Made by a program: the position numbers and the translations under genes | Notes under the pieces: model-generated | Told to the model about the DNA's origin: nothing | The model's database searches: none | The model's input: the letters and a program-made list of their open reading frames with translations, nothing else | Assembly (NCBI RefSeq): GCF_016803395.1 | Contig: NZ_JAEVHL010000006.1 | Span: forward strand, 1-64,000 | From: Micromonospora tarensis | GTDB lineage: Bacteria; Actinomycetota; Actinomycetes; Mycobacteriales; Micromonosporaceae | Reading direction: 5' to 3' | Length of the DNA: 64,000 nt | Shown: positions 9,159 to 18,187 of the stretch, piece after piece | Layout of the letters: the number at the start of each line of letters is the position of its first letter | How positions within the stretch are numbered: the stretch's first letter is position 1

Positions 9159-10361
9159 TCACGCCCGCTCCGCCTCGACCGACCGGGTCCGGGCCTCGGT
9201 GGAGACCGGTTGCGCCTGACCGGCCGGCCGCGTCTCGCCCCGTCCGCAGACCGGGCAGACGGCGGTCCTTCGCCGGAGGTGGTAGGCGTACGTCGCGGCA
9301 CCGAGAGCGAAACCCCACAGTGGCCAGAGCCAGGCAGGCCAGGTCATGGCCCAGGCCTCCGGCTTGAGCCCACGGATCGCGTCCATCCGGATCTCCATGA
9401 TGCCGGCCGGGATGATGAACACCGCCACGATCGTGGCCGGGATGATGGCCAGCAGCGGTGGGACCCGCTTGCCCGCCTTGAACCAGATCCAGCGCGGGTA
9501 GATCTCGCCCCACCGCTGGACGAGCCCCAGGGTCAACACCGCTCCACCGATCGCCATCAACGCGATGAGCAGGCCGCCGAGGAACATGCCGCTGTGCTTG
9601 TTCTCCTCGTAGAAGTCCCGTGGGATGCCCAACGGCCAGCCGACGGCCCAGGCGATCCGAGTGGCCGCATAGAGGCACGGGATGGTGAACGCGACCCAGA
9701 CGGCCCAGCGCCCCCACCGCAGCGCCTGCCCCGGCGAGGTCCAGTTGGGCGACGCCGAGTCGGCCCGACCGCAGACGTCGCACACGTCGGACGTGCGTCG
9801 CTGGTAGGCCGTCGCGGCCATCCCCCACAGCAGCCCACCGATGACGATGACCAGCAGGTTGAGCCGCGGCCAGGGCAGGAAGGCGCCGACGCTGTTACCG
9901 CCCGGCATGCCGAAGATCGGCGAGACGATGATGAACGGGATCCGGGTCAGCAACATCAACAACCGATAGTCCGGGATGATCAGGCACAGGCAGGCCGCGA
10001 CCGTCCAACCGAACGTGAGCAGCACCCAGCGCAGCGCTCCCCTGCCGATCCCCCTGGCCATCAGCACCCCGACCAGCACGCCGATCACGCCCAGGGCCAC
10101 GATGATCGGGCTGGCCACGGCGGAGCGGGCCCCGTCGAGGATCAACACCTCCTCGGATTCCGGGTCGCCCTCACCGAACGGGAACCCGGCGCCGCCCAGC
10201 GCCCAGAACAGGCCCAGCGCGCCGTAGCAGGCCGACCAGGCGGCCGCGGCGTATCCGGCGAACCAGGGCCAGTTGGACCACCACCGTCGCCGGACGCCCG
10301 GCTGAGCGGTCGCCGCCGCGTCAGCCGGCACCACCAACCGGTGCGGGTGCCCACGTGTCAT
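9159..10361 (-). CDS. Polytopic membrane protein with duplicated halves, each ending in a CxVCGR knuckle
   Basis: A 400-residue integral membrane protein with roughly eight to ten hydrophobic helices. The ATG at 10361 has GAGGAGG seven bases upstream. Two halves look homologous. Each has a tryptophan-rich membrane pair, a small loop, a final membrane helix (GLLWGMAATAY and GFALGAATYAY) and a basic stretch leading into a cysteine knuckle, CDVCGR near residue 192 and CPVCGRG near 377. The knuckles could bind zinc or take part in redox sensing. I do not recognise the family. The gene precedes the sensor kinase on the same strand, so a role in signal input is possible. Nothing in the sequence links it to peptide synthesis. 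Confidence 0.8.
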   Translation of the reverse strand: MTRGHPHRLVVPADAAATAQPGVRRRWWSNWPWFAGYAAAAWSACYGALGLFWALGGAGFPFGEGDPESEEVLILDGARSAVASPIIVALGVIGVLVGVLMARGIGRGALRWVLLTFGWTVAACLCLIIPDYRLLMLLTRIPFIIVSPIFGMPGGNSVGAFLPWPRLNLLVIVIGGLLWGMAATAYQRRTSDVCDVCGRADSASPNWTSPGQALRWGRWAVWVAFTIPCLYAATRIAWAVGWPLGIPRDFYEENKHSGMFLGGLLIALMAIGGAVLTLGLVQRWGEIYPRWIWFKAGKRVPPLLAIIPATIVAVFIIPAGIMEIRMDAIRGLKPEAWAMTWPAWLWPLWGFALGAATYAYHLRRRTAVCPVCGRGETRPAGQAQPVSTEARTRSVEAERA

Positions 10362-10565
10362 AACGCCTCCTCGTATCCGCCCCGCCCGCGAACGGCCAGG
10401 GCGCGCTGCTCCTCGCTTCAGGCTGTCAACGGAAACGCCAACCGACCATGTGCCGTTCGGCAGGATTAGGGGCCTCCACCAGCCCGCGGCTGTGCCGGTC
10501 CGCACCCGACCCGGCCGTCCGCCTCGGGTCGGCTGCCGGACCACGCCAGCAGGTGAAACACGAAT

Positions 10566-10589
10566 GGGGCCGCCGTCGCCGGCGGCCCC
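10566..10589 (-). terminator. Terminator hairpin after the RHS gene
   Basis: A perfect 10-bp stem (GGGGCCGCCG with CGGCGGCCCC) and a 4-base loop sit about 20 bases past the RHS stop codon. On the minus strand it is followed by a short T-containing stretch. It probably terminates the RHS transcript. Confidence 0.6.
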
Positions 10590-10608
10590 ACCCATGTCAC
10601 CTACCGGC

Positions 10609-13600
10609 TCAGCCGGCCCCACCGAGGTACTGCGGCAGCCCACCAAGGTCGGGCTGGTTCGGCTGGGTCTGGAACCCGTTCAGGTCAATCAGGTTGATCG
10701 GGTCGCCCTGTGCGTACTGGTAGGTCGCACCGCTCGGGTTGCCAACCTGGCTCATCGCCAGGGCACGCCCGGTCAGCTGATCCACGGGCGTCAGCGCCAT
10801 GAAGACGGCCGACAGTGAACCCGCACCCTCGTGGTGCCGCCGGTACTGGCCGAGCCAGCCGAATTCCTGCCCACGGGGCTGGTTCGGCGGCTGGTGGTCC
10901 GCGTCGACGCGGCCGTCCGCCGTCAGCGGAGCACCGTGCGGCGTGTACCGGTACAGGTCACCCGACTGGGCCCCGGTCGCACCGGTGCCGAGCGCCACGT
11001 CGCCGTGCACGTTCGGGTGGCTCCAGTACTCGTTGGCGCCGGTCAACGTCACCAGCACGCCACCGGGCAGGGTGAGCGTCCGGCTCAGCACCCGCCGGTC
11101 ACGGTCCATCACCAGCGATTCGGTGATGTCGGTCGGGTTGACGTGCAGCAGCGTCACCGAATCGTCGTCCTTGGAGCCGGTCACCGTACGGGTGACGACC
11201 TGGTCGAGGACGTTGCGCCCGTAGGTCACCCGGGCCGGATCCGGCCCGGCCACGGCGATGCTCGTGAACCGCTCCGCGATGTCCCACCCGAGCGTGACCC
11301 GGTCCTTGTCGGCGGTGTAGGCCGCCGTGTGGCCGGAGTCGGTGTACGAGACCTCGCCGATCGTGTGGGCGCCCGACGCGGCCAGGATGCGGTCCGCGCT
11401 GTCGAAGCAGTAGCTGGTGACGGCCCGACCCGCGGTGGTCTCGTCGGCCACCGCGACGGCGTTGGAGTTGGCACCCGCGTTCGGCGCTGTGCCGGTGGGG
11501 CAGCTCGACGCCGACGCCGAGGTGTAGTCGTATCCGAAGTGGTGTCCGACCACCCACGCCTCGGTCAGTCGCCCCGCGGCGTCGTAGCGGTAGTTCGGTC
11601 CGGACGGACGGGCGTCGACGCCGGCGAGCTGGTCGTCGACCACGGTACCGGCCCTGGACCGCTCGACGGCGCTGACCACCCGCTGGCCGTTGCGCAGCGA
11701 CCAGGTGAGCCGGGTGACCCGACCCGTCGCGTCCCGCCCGACCTCGGAGAGGGCGGTGCCGTTCGCGTATCGCACGGACCGCAGTTCACCGGCCGCCGAG
11801 TACTCGCTCGTCGCCATCGAACGTCCGCCGTACCCGACCGACAGCAGCCGCCCGGCGTTGTCGTAACGACGCGTTGTCGTCACCGGGTTGGCGCCGGCCG
11901 CTCCGGACACCGACTTGGTCACCACGCGGCCGGCCCGGTCGTACGTGGACTTGGTCTGCACCCCGTACACGTCGGTGTAGGCGATGGTGCGGCCGGCGAG
12001 GTCGGTGGTGGTGCGGATCGTCCCGGTCGGGTCGGTGGCGCTCATCGTCAGCGGGTCCCCGCCGGTCGCGTAGTCGTAACGACTGCGCCGCTCCGGTCCG
12101 GCCGCGTTGCCGGGAACCAGGATGCCGGTCGTACGACCCCGGTCGTCGTAGAAGCCGCACGCCCAGGATCCGCTGCCGAAGTTGACAGCGACCTCGAAGC
12201 CCCGGCTGTTGTAGACGTACCGGTCCTCGCGGACCGCGCCGTCGGCCGCCGCGGGCGACCTGGTCGACTTCAGCAGGCCCCGCTGGTTGACCTGCGCTGC
12301 CTGCGGATCACACGGGTTGGCCGTCGTCTCCGTCGGCCCGTAGTATGCGAAGGTACTGGTGGCGCCGTTCGGCGCCGAGATGCTCGCGGGCCGGAAGAAC
12401 GGGTCGTACTGGGTGGTGCTGGTCAGCCCGAGCCCACCCGGGTCGAGCGTCCGGGTGGCCGGCAGACCGACCGCGTTGAGCCCGAGCGCGACCCGCTTGT
12501 CCGGCAGCCCGTCGGACTCGAGCGTCGTCGTGACGAGCGCGGTCCCGTCGAACTCGGTGCGGCTGACCGGCACCCGCTCACATCCGGCCGGCGGTCCGCT
12601 GACCAGATTGCCGTCGGGGCCGAAGCACCGCGTCGGCGCCGGGCCGTTCGTCACCGTGCCGGTCTGGGTGGGCACGGTCGCCGTCCGCCGCCCCGCCGCG
12701 TCGGTCTTGGTGAGCGGCTGGTCGGTGGGGGTCCAGGTGTACGCCGTGCTGACACCGGTTCCGTCGGTGTCGGTGAGCATGCGGCCGGCGATGTCCCGGG
12801 TGACGATTCGGGACGGTCTACCGGTGTCCAGTCCGGCGACCTGGACCCGGGTCTGGGTTTCGCCGTAGGTGTACGACCGCTGCGGTCGCTGCGACACGGC
12901 GCGGGGCAGGCCCGTCGGCTCGGGCGCCGACACCCGCAGTGCTCGGCCGTCGGCGTCGTACTGGACCAGGTACGCCGCGGCGTCGCTGTCCCGTCGACGC
13001 GGGTCCACCGCGATCCAGTCGGTCACCGTCGGTGGGCGCATCGCGGTGAGCAGGTTCGCGCCGTTGTAGCCGAAGTCAGTGATCTCGCCGCCGGGGTTGC
13101 GGATCCGGGCCAGCTGACCGTTCAGGTAGGACAGGTACGTCACCGAGCCGTCCGGCAGGCTCACCGCGCAGAGGTACCCGGCGGGCGCCGAGGTGTCCGC
13201 ACAGCGCTCGTCCCCGGCGAAGTGATACTGCATAGACGGCTGCTCGGCGGCGAGAGTCCGGGCCGACCCGGCCGACTTGGCCGCTGCCGAGGTCGCCGCC
13301 GGCCCGCGCGGCGCGTACGCCGTCGGTGCCTCGGCGGACAACGACCTGACCAGGGGGTTGATCGGCCGCACTAACGGCGACGTCAGCGAATCAGCGGCCG
13401 TGGTCGGGGCGTCTGCCGGCACGGCAGCGTCCGCTTTCCTGGTCGTCGACGCGGCGGCCGGCTGGATCGCCTGCGGCGGCGGGTTCACCGACCAGCCGGC
13501 GGGCAGGACGCCGCCCGGCTGGGTGAGCCAGGACGCCGGCACGGGAGCCTGTCGCTTGCCGTCGCCGGTGCTGATCCACAGTTGCGCGAGCGCGGGCAGC

Positions 13601-14679
13601 GCGCTGGCCCGGTAGTCGACCTCGATCGGGTAGTCACGGTTCGCCTGCAGGGTCACCCCGGTGCCGTAGTCGACATGGCGAGGGCTGCGCGGCTCACGGT
13701 TCCAGGCGTCGAGGACCTGCTGACCATCGACCCGGATGCGCAGGCCGTGCCGGTACCCCCCACCCAACCGGTAGACGCCGGTGGTGGGAACCCGGATGGC
13801 GCCGGTCCAGCGGACCCGGAACGCGGTCCCCTCGATGCCCGGCGGTCGCTTGGCGCCACCGCCCCAGAACACCGACACCTGCGGCTCGTTGCGGACCAGG
13901 GCCGGCTTGTCCGCCTCGGTGATGCCAGCGGGCGAGTCACCGGTGTAATAGGACGCCCGCAACCCCTGACGGGCCGCGGCGAGCGAGTTGTAGCTGAACT
14001 GCGCCGCCTGCGGACCCATACCGGTCAGGACGTAGGAGGAGTAGAGCGCGGTCGTCACGTTGCCGGTGGAGAGGTTCACCGTCAGCGGGCCGGTGGTCTC
14101 GGTGGGGATGGGACCTCCGGGCTGCTGCGGACCGAGCCTCAGGTTCACGCTGAGGGTGCGGGCCGTTGCGGACGGCCCACCCGGATCCGACGAGCCGGTG
14201 CGGGCCGACGCGCTCCAGGTGTACCGTCCGCCGTCGGCCAGGACGCCGGACGGCACCGTCCACTCCACCCTGTCGGTCCACCCCGACGTGGCGACGCTGC
14301 CCTCCTCCGCGGAGCCGTCGACACCGATGCTGAACCGGTACTGCGTCGCGCCCTCGGTGGGCTGGATCCGCAGCACCGGACGCGCGGTGGCCACCGTGGC
14401 GCCGTCGCTCGGCGACACCAGCCTGGGCGCGGCCGTGGTGGCGGACGTCGCCCGGGCGGAGCCGGTACGCTCGGCCGGGGTGAAATCGGCCGCGTCGGGC
14501 CAGCTGATCGTGGTGGTCGATCCACGCTGGTCGAGCATCGGCACGTTGCCGGGCTTGGCCGCGGCGCCGGAGGCGTCAAGGTTGGGCAACAGCGGGATCG
14601 TGACACCGGTGGCCAGCGCGACCAGAACCGCTATCGGGGCTATCGCTCTTCGGTTCGACCATCGATCGAGAAACGACAT
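10609..14679 (-). CDS. Secreted RHS/YD-repeat protein with PA14 domain
   Basis: A 1356-residue exported protein. Residues 1-40 form a signal peptide: a basic N-terminus with WSNRR, then a hydrophobic core AIAPIAVLVALATGV. A fibronectin-like region follows at about 85-185, then a PA14 domain at about 238-378 (GLRASYYTG to PASWL), an Ala/Pro-rich linker, and RHS/YD repeats from about 500 to 1340 (many YD, GR and RYDY motifs). The RHS core closes with the usual DPINLIDLNG motif, but only about 20 residues remain after it. There is therefore no C-terminal toxin domain and no immunity gene downstream. A surface adhesin or wall-shell role fits better than a polymorphic toxin. It is probably not part of peptide biosynthesis. 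The frame is intact over 4 kb. Confidence 0.88.
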   Translation of the reverse strand: MSFLDRWSNRRAIAPIAVLVALATGVTIPLLPNLDASGAAAKPGNVPMLDQRGSTTTISWPDAADFTPAERTGSARATSATTAAPRLVSPSDGATVATARPVLRIQPTEGATQYRFSIGVDGSAEEGSVATSGWTDRVEWTVPSGVLADGGRYTWSASARTGSSDPGGPSATARTLSVNLRLGPQQPGGPIPTETTGPLTVNLSTGNVTTALYSSYVLTGMGPQAAQFSYNSLAAARQGLRASYYTGDSPAGITEADKPALVRNEPQVSVFWGGGAKRPPGIEGTAFRVRWTGAIRVPTTGVYRLGGGYRHGLRIRVDGQQVLDAWNREPRSPRHVDYGTGVTLQANRDYPIEVDYRASALPALAQLWISTGDGKRQAPVPASWLTQPGGVLPAGWSVNPPPQAIQPAAASTTRKADAAVPADAPTTAADSLTSPLVRPINPLVRSLSAEAPTAYAPRGPAATSAAAKSAGSARTLAAEQPSMQYHFAGDERCADTSAPAGYLCAVSLPDGSVTYLSYLNGQLARIRNPGGEITDFGYNGANLLTAMRPPTVTDWIAVDPRRRDSDAAAYLVQYDADGRALRVSAPEPTGLPRAVSQRPQRSYTYGETQTRVQVAGLDTGRPSRIVTRDIAGRMLTDTDGTGVSTAYTWTPTDQPLTKTDAAGRRTATVPTQTGTVTNGPAPTRCFGPDGNLVSGPPAGCERVPVSRTEFDGTALVTTTLESDGLPDKRVALGLNAVGLPATRTLDPGGLGLTSTTQYDPFFRPASISAPNGATSTFAYYGPTETTANPCDPQAAQVNQRGLLKSTRSPAAADGAVREDRYVYNSRGFEVAVNFGSGSWACGFYDDRGRTTGILVPGNAAGPERRSRYDYATGGDPLTMSATDPTGTIRTTTDLAGRTIAYTDVYGVQTKSTYDRAGRVVTKSVSGAAGANPVTTTRRYDNAGRLLSVGYGGRSMATSEYSAAGELRSVRYANGTALSEVGRDATGRVTRLTWSLRNGQRVVSAVERSRAGTVVDDQLAGVDARPSGPNYRYDAAGRLTEAWVVGHHFGYDYTSASASSCPTGTAPNAGANSNAVAVADETTAGRAVTSYCFDSADRILAASGAHTIGEVSYTDSGHTAAYTADKDRVTLGWDIAERFTSIAVAGPDPARVTYGRNVLDQVVTRTVTGSKDDDSVTLLHVNPTDITESLVMDRDRRVLSRTLTLPGGVLVTLTGANEYWSHPNVHGDVALGTGATGAQSGDLYRYTPHGAPLTADGRVDADHQPPNQPRGQEFGWLGQYRRHHEGAGSLSAVFMALTPVDQLTGRALAMSQVGNPSGATYQYAQGDPINLIDLNGFQTQPNQPDLGGLPQYLGGAG

Positions 14680-15131
14680 CGTGACTCTCTTCTCGGTACG
14701 GGAGTGGGAGCGGTCGGGGGTGGGTGACTGCCACGGTTGGCCGTCGCCGGTGGCCCGGAGTCGGGTCGACGATGGGATCGCTCAGCTGGACCTCGTGGCC
14801 TCGCCCCGGTGAGGGAGCTGACTCTGACTAGCGCGGGGCGTGTTTCCCTGGCTCATCGCCGCTCGTTCGGACGCCGTGGACCCCTCGAGAAACGGGCCGG
14901 GACCGGCCACAGTGACCTCGGCGGCACGCGTCGCCGGCGGTTGGTGAAGGGTGCTCGGGTGGCATCTCGGTCTTCCGGTCGGCCGGACGAGGGAAATGGG
15001 CAGGGTAATTCTGCTCAGCGCTACTCGTGGCCTACTACGGCAGATAGAAAGCCTGAATCCGGGCGGCGCGACGGGTCGCCGCCAGAGCCTGGCGACGGGT
15101 TTCGCGGGTGCGGTGATGGAAGGATGGGGTC
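14680..15131. promoter_or_regulatory. Divergent promoter region between RHS and response-regulator genes
   Basis: This 452-base gap separates the minus-strand RHS gene from the plus-strand regulator, so it must hold promoters for both. No tRNA, small gene or strong inverted repeat was found. The response regulator has AAGGATGGGG just upstream of its ATG. Confidence 0.5.
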
Positions 15132-15782
15132 ATGTCGATTCGGATCCTGATTTGCGACGACCAGGAGAGCATCCGTAGCGCTTTCCGCATCATTCTCGAC
15201 GCGCAGCCGGACATGACGGTGATCGGAGACGCGGCGGACGGGCTCACCGCGATCGAGCAGGCCCGCCATCTGCGCCCCGACGTGGTCCTGGCCGACATTC
15301 GCATGCCGGGGGCCGACGGGCTGCACGTGACCAGGGTGCTGGCCGGCCCGCAGGCCACCGACCCGATGCGGGTCGTCATCGTCACGACGTTCGACCTCGA
15401 CGAGTACGTGCACGCCGCGCTTCGGAACGGGGCGTGCGGATTCCTGCTCAAGCGGTCCAGCCCGGCCCTGCTCGCCGAGGGCGTGCGGGCGGCACACGCC
15501 GGCGACGCCCTGATCAGCCCGCAGGTGACGACGCGGCTGCTGCGCAGTCTGACGCTGCCGGAGGCGCGCGGCGGATCGCCGGCCGAGGCGTTGACCGAGC
15601 GCGAGTCGCAGATCGCCCAGATGATCGGGCAGGGCCAGACCAACGCGCAGATCGCCGAGGTGCTGTTCCTCTCGCCGGGCACCGTGAAGAACCACACCGC
15701 GGCGATCCAGCGCAAGCTCGGCACTCGGAACCGGGTCGGGATCGCCATCTGGGCGTACGAGAACGGCCTCGTCACCGGATAG
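15132..15782 (+). CDS. NarL/LuxR-type response regulator
   Basis: A 216-residue two-component regulator. The receiver domain covers residues 1-120, with acidic residues near 10-11 (CDD), the phosphoacceptor D55 in VVLADIRMPG and a lysine near 105 (LLKRSS). A LuxR-type helix-turn-helix spans about 148-210 (LTERESQIAQM, GTVKNHTAAIQRKL). The ATG at 15132 is well placed after AAGGA. It is the obvious partner for the sensor kinase at 7821-9013, although the two genes are separated by the membrane protein and the RHS gene. It ends 21 bases from the convergent ABC permease gene. It may control the exporter, the RHS gene or the cluster. Confidence 0.93.
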   Translation: MSIRILICDDQESIRSAFRIILDAQPDMTVIGDAADGLTAIEQARHLRPDVVLADIRMPGADGLHVTRVLAGPQATDPMRVVIVTTFDLDEYVHAALRNGACGFLLKRSSPALLAEGVRAAHAGDALISPQVTTRLLRSLTLPEARGGSPAEALTERESQIAQMIGQGQTNAQIAEVLFLSPGTVKNHTAAIQRKLGTRNRVGIAIWAYENGLVTG

Positions 15783-15803
15783 CGGCCCAGCTGGGACGAG
15801 CGG

Positions 15804-16640
15804 TCACCGCCCGGTTCGATCGAGCCCGCGCGCGGCGAGCACGCTGCAGACCGCGGAGAGCACCAGACAGATCGCCAGCGTTCCCACCACGCTGGTGCCG
15901 ACCGGGCGACCGAGGATCAGGCCTCGGGCCGCGTCGATGCCGTACGAGAGGGGGTTGACCGTCGCGACGGCACGCAGGTAGGTCGGCATCGAGGCCACCG
16001 GCACGAAGGCGCTGGAGGCGAACTGCAGCAGCATGGTGATCAAAATCCCGCAGGCCTGCACGTTCTCGGAGCCGCGCAGCCACGTCGCCAGTGCGAGGAA
16101 CAGCCAGCCGAGGCTCCAGCCGACGGCCAGGGCCAGCAGCATGGCCACCGCGGTACCCAACAGTCCACCCGGTGGGTCGAACCCGAAGATGAGCAGGGCC
16201 ATGATGATCATGACGGTGAGTTCGAGCGCGCCGCGGGCCAGGTCGGCGATGCTGCGGGCGGTCAGCACGCTGAACGTCCGCACCGGCATCGACCGGAACC
16301 TGGCCAGCACACCGTTGCGCATGTCGCTTGTCATACCGACGCCCGCCTGCGCGGACACCGTGGTCGCCGTGGTGAAGAGGATGGCCGGCACCAGGTAGTT
16401 GATGTAGGAGACGTCGGGCGGAAAGAGCGGCGTGTCGGCCATGCTGCGGAACACCTGGCTGAACAGGCCCAGCATGACAAAGGGCTGGATCAGACTGACG
16501 ACCAGCCGGCTCGGTCGCAGAAAGACCGGACGCACCGCCCTGCCCGCGAGGATCACGATCTGCGTGCCGACCCCGCTGCCGTGCCAGGCGGTGGCGCTCG
16601 GCGCCGGTCCTGTTCGGACGGGCTGGACGGTATCAACCAC
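15804..16640 (-). CDS. ABC-2 type permease (DrrB-like)
   Basis: A 278-residue membrane protein with about six helices and the ABC-2 membrane fold (LIQPFVMLGLFSQVF, NYLVPAILFTTATTVSAQAGVGMTSDMRNGVLARFRSMPV, VASMPTYLRAVATVNPLSYGIDAARGL). This pattern is typical of DrrB-like drug exporters. The start is the GTG at 16640, preceded by GGGAGA. It follows the ATPase gene by 16 bases in the order MbtH, ATPase, permease. It probably exports the mature peptide and may give self-resistance. Confidence 0.92.
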   Translation of the reverse strand: MVDTVQPVRTGPAPSATAWHGSGVGTQIVILAGRAVRPVFLRPSRLVVSLIQPFVMLGLFSQVFRSMADTPLFPPDVSYINYLVPAILFTTATTVSAQAGVGMTSDMRNGVLARFRSMPVRTFSVLTARSIADLARGALELTVMIIMALLIFGFDPPGGLLGTAVAMLLALAVGWSLGWLFLALATWLRGSENVQACGILITMLLQFASSAFVPVASMPTYLRAVATVNPLSYGIDAARGLILGRPVGTSVVGTLAICLVLSAVCSVLAARGLDRTGR

Positions 16641-16656
16641 GATGCTCTCCCGAAGG

Positions 16657-17607
16657 TCAGACAGACACTTTGTGCTCGTCGGCGGCGAGCGCCAGATAGA
16701 CGTCGTCGAGCGTCGCTTCGGTCAGCGCGACCTCGGCGGGCTCGATGCGCGCCTCGCCGAGGAGCCGCACGATGGTCGACAGGTCCTGGAAGCCCTGGAC
16801 CGGCACGATGAGGCTGTCCCGGCTCTCGTCCAGCGCCGGGGCGAGGCCGCCGCGTTCGAGGACTGTCCGGGCGTCCAACGCCTCCAGGTTCGTGCGGAGC
16901 CGGGCAGTGACGGTACGCCGGCCCAGGCCGGCCTTCATCGCCGCGGACGTGCCCGCGGCGACCACCCGACCGTGCGACAGCACGACGATCGAGTCGGCCA
17001 GTCGGTCGGCCTCCTCCAGATACTGGGTGGTGAGCAGGATGGTCGTACCGTCCCCGACGAGTCGCTGGACCACCGCCCACATGGCGTTCCGGCTGACCGG
17101 GTCGAGCCCCGTGGTCGGCTCGTCGAGGAAGACCACCTCCGGCTGACCGACGAGGCTGGCCGCCAGATCGAGCCGGCGGCGCATGCCGCCGGAGTATCCC
17201 TGCACCGGCCGGGTCGCGGCGTCGGACAGGTCGAACGCCGCCAACAGCTCGTCGGCGCGCTCGCGGGCCTGCTGGCGGCCGGCGCCGAGCAACCGGGCGA
17301 TGAGCACCAGGTTGGCCATGCCGGTGAGGTCCTCGTCGACCGAGGCGAACTGTCCGGTGAGGCCGATCCGCTGGCGTACCTTGCTGCCGTCACTCACCAC
17401 GTCGTAGCCGGCGACCCGCGCCGTACCACTGCTGGGCGTGATCATCGTGGCCAGGATGTTGACCAGGGTCGTCTTTCCCGCGCCATTGTGGCCCAGCAGG
17501 CCGAGCACCGACCCGCGGGGCACCTCGAGACTCACCGAGTCCAGTGCGGTCACCTTGCCGAACCGCTTTCCGACATCGAGCGCCTCGATCATGAGGTCGC
17601 CGATCAC
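16657..17607 (-). CDS. ABC transporter ATP-binding protein (DrrA-like)
   Basis: A 316-residue ATPase with Walker A GHNGAGKTT at 39-47, the signature YSGGMRRR near 140, Walker B VVFLDEPTTGLD near 160-170 and a C-terminal DrrA-like domain (ALTEATLDDVYLAL). The GTG at 17607 lies 13 bases after the MbtH stop; an internal ATG at 17592 is a second option. Paired with the permease downstream, it forms a daunorubicin-resistance-type exporter likely to move the cluster product out of the cell. Confidence 0.94.
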   Translation of the reverse strand: MIGDLMIEALDVGKRFGKVTALDSVSLEVPRGSVLGLLGHNGAGKTTLVNILATMITPSSGTARVAGYDVVSDGSKVRQRIGLTGQFASVDEDLTGMANLVLIARLLGAGRQQARERADELLAAFDLSDAATRPVQGYSGGMRRRLDLAASLVGQPEVVFLDEPTTGLDPVSRNAMWAVVQRLVGDGTTILLTTQYLEEADRLADSIVVLSHGRVVAAGTSAAMKAGLGRRTVTARLRTNLEALDARTVLERGGLAPALDESRDSLIVPVQGFQDLSTIVRLLGEARIEPAEVALTEATLDDVYLALAADEHKVSV

Positions 17608-17620
17608 GGTAGTTCCCCGT

Positions 17621-17842
17621 TCACGACTGGGCCGCGCCGTCCATGGCGGCGATCAAACTCTTCGGCCGCATGTCGGTCCAGTTCTCCTCCACGTACTGCA
17701 GGGCCGCCGGGCGCAGCACCGGACCGTGCACGACCGTCCAACCCTGCGGCACCTCGGCGAAGACCGGCCAGATCGAGTGCTGGCCCTCGTGGTTGACGAG
17801 GACGTGGTAGTCGGCGCTGTCGTCTTCGAACGGGTTGCTCAT
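17621..17842 (-). CDS. mbtH: MbtH-like adenylation-domain chaperone
   Basis: A 73-residue protein starting at the ATG at 17842 (MSNPFEDD), with AGAGGAAG upstream. It carries the family core NHEGQHSIWP, VPQGW and YVEENWTDMRP. MbtH proteins bind NRPS adenylation domains and are needed for their solubility or activity. The open frame extends further upstream, but that longer product is not MbtH-like. It heads an operon with the exporter genes and is the only MbtH in the window, so it presumably serves every adenylation domain here, including the free-standing one. Confidence 0.96.
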   Translation of the reverse strand: MSNPFEDDSADYHVLVNHEGQHSIWPVFAEVPQGWTVVHGPVLRPAALQYVEENWTDMRPKSLIAAMDGAAQS

Positions 17843-18187
17843 CTCGCTCTTCCTCTCATCGAACGTCCGCGACCGGACGAGCCGACCGGCTCCACGGACA
17901 ACGAACCGGGTGGAACACCTCGGTCGCGAGGGCGCCGCCGGTCGCACCCGGAATTACGTGTACGAAAAGCTTCGGACGGCAGCGGGAACCTGGCGAAATT
18001 CTATTCGTCGCACCCCTCGGTAACCAGAACTGAGGGATTCGAAGCACCTATATAGGAAACTTCGAGGCAGCCTGGCGACGGCCACCGTAACGAAATTGTG
18101 AAAACCGGCTTGCCCCGACTCGAGCCGTGCTGTTGCGTCGGTTTCTGGCCATAGTCCGATCCTCGGGCGTCTCAGGGAGGGCCGATC
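17843..18187. promoter_or_regulatory. Divergent promoter region between MbtH-exporter operon and type II thioesterase
   Basis: This 345-base divergent gap is noticeably more AT-rich than its neighbours between about 17950 and 18110, including CCTATATAGG near 18049-18058. It should hold promoters for both directions. No small gene or RNA was found. The plus-strand gene has GGGAGG seven to eight bases before its GTG. Confidence 0.5.

Noticed and set aside
10609-10700. Toxin-immunity pair at the RHS C-terminus
   Set aside because: Only about 20 residues follow the RHS closing motif and the next feature is a terminator hairpin, so there is neither toxin domain nor immunity gene.
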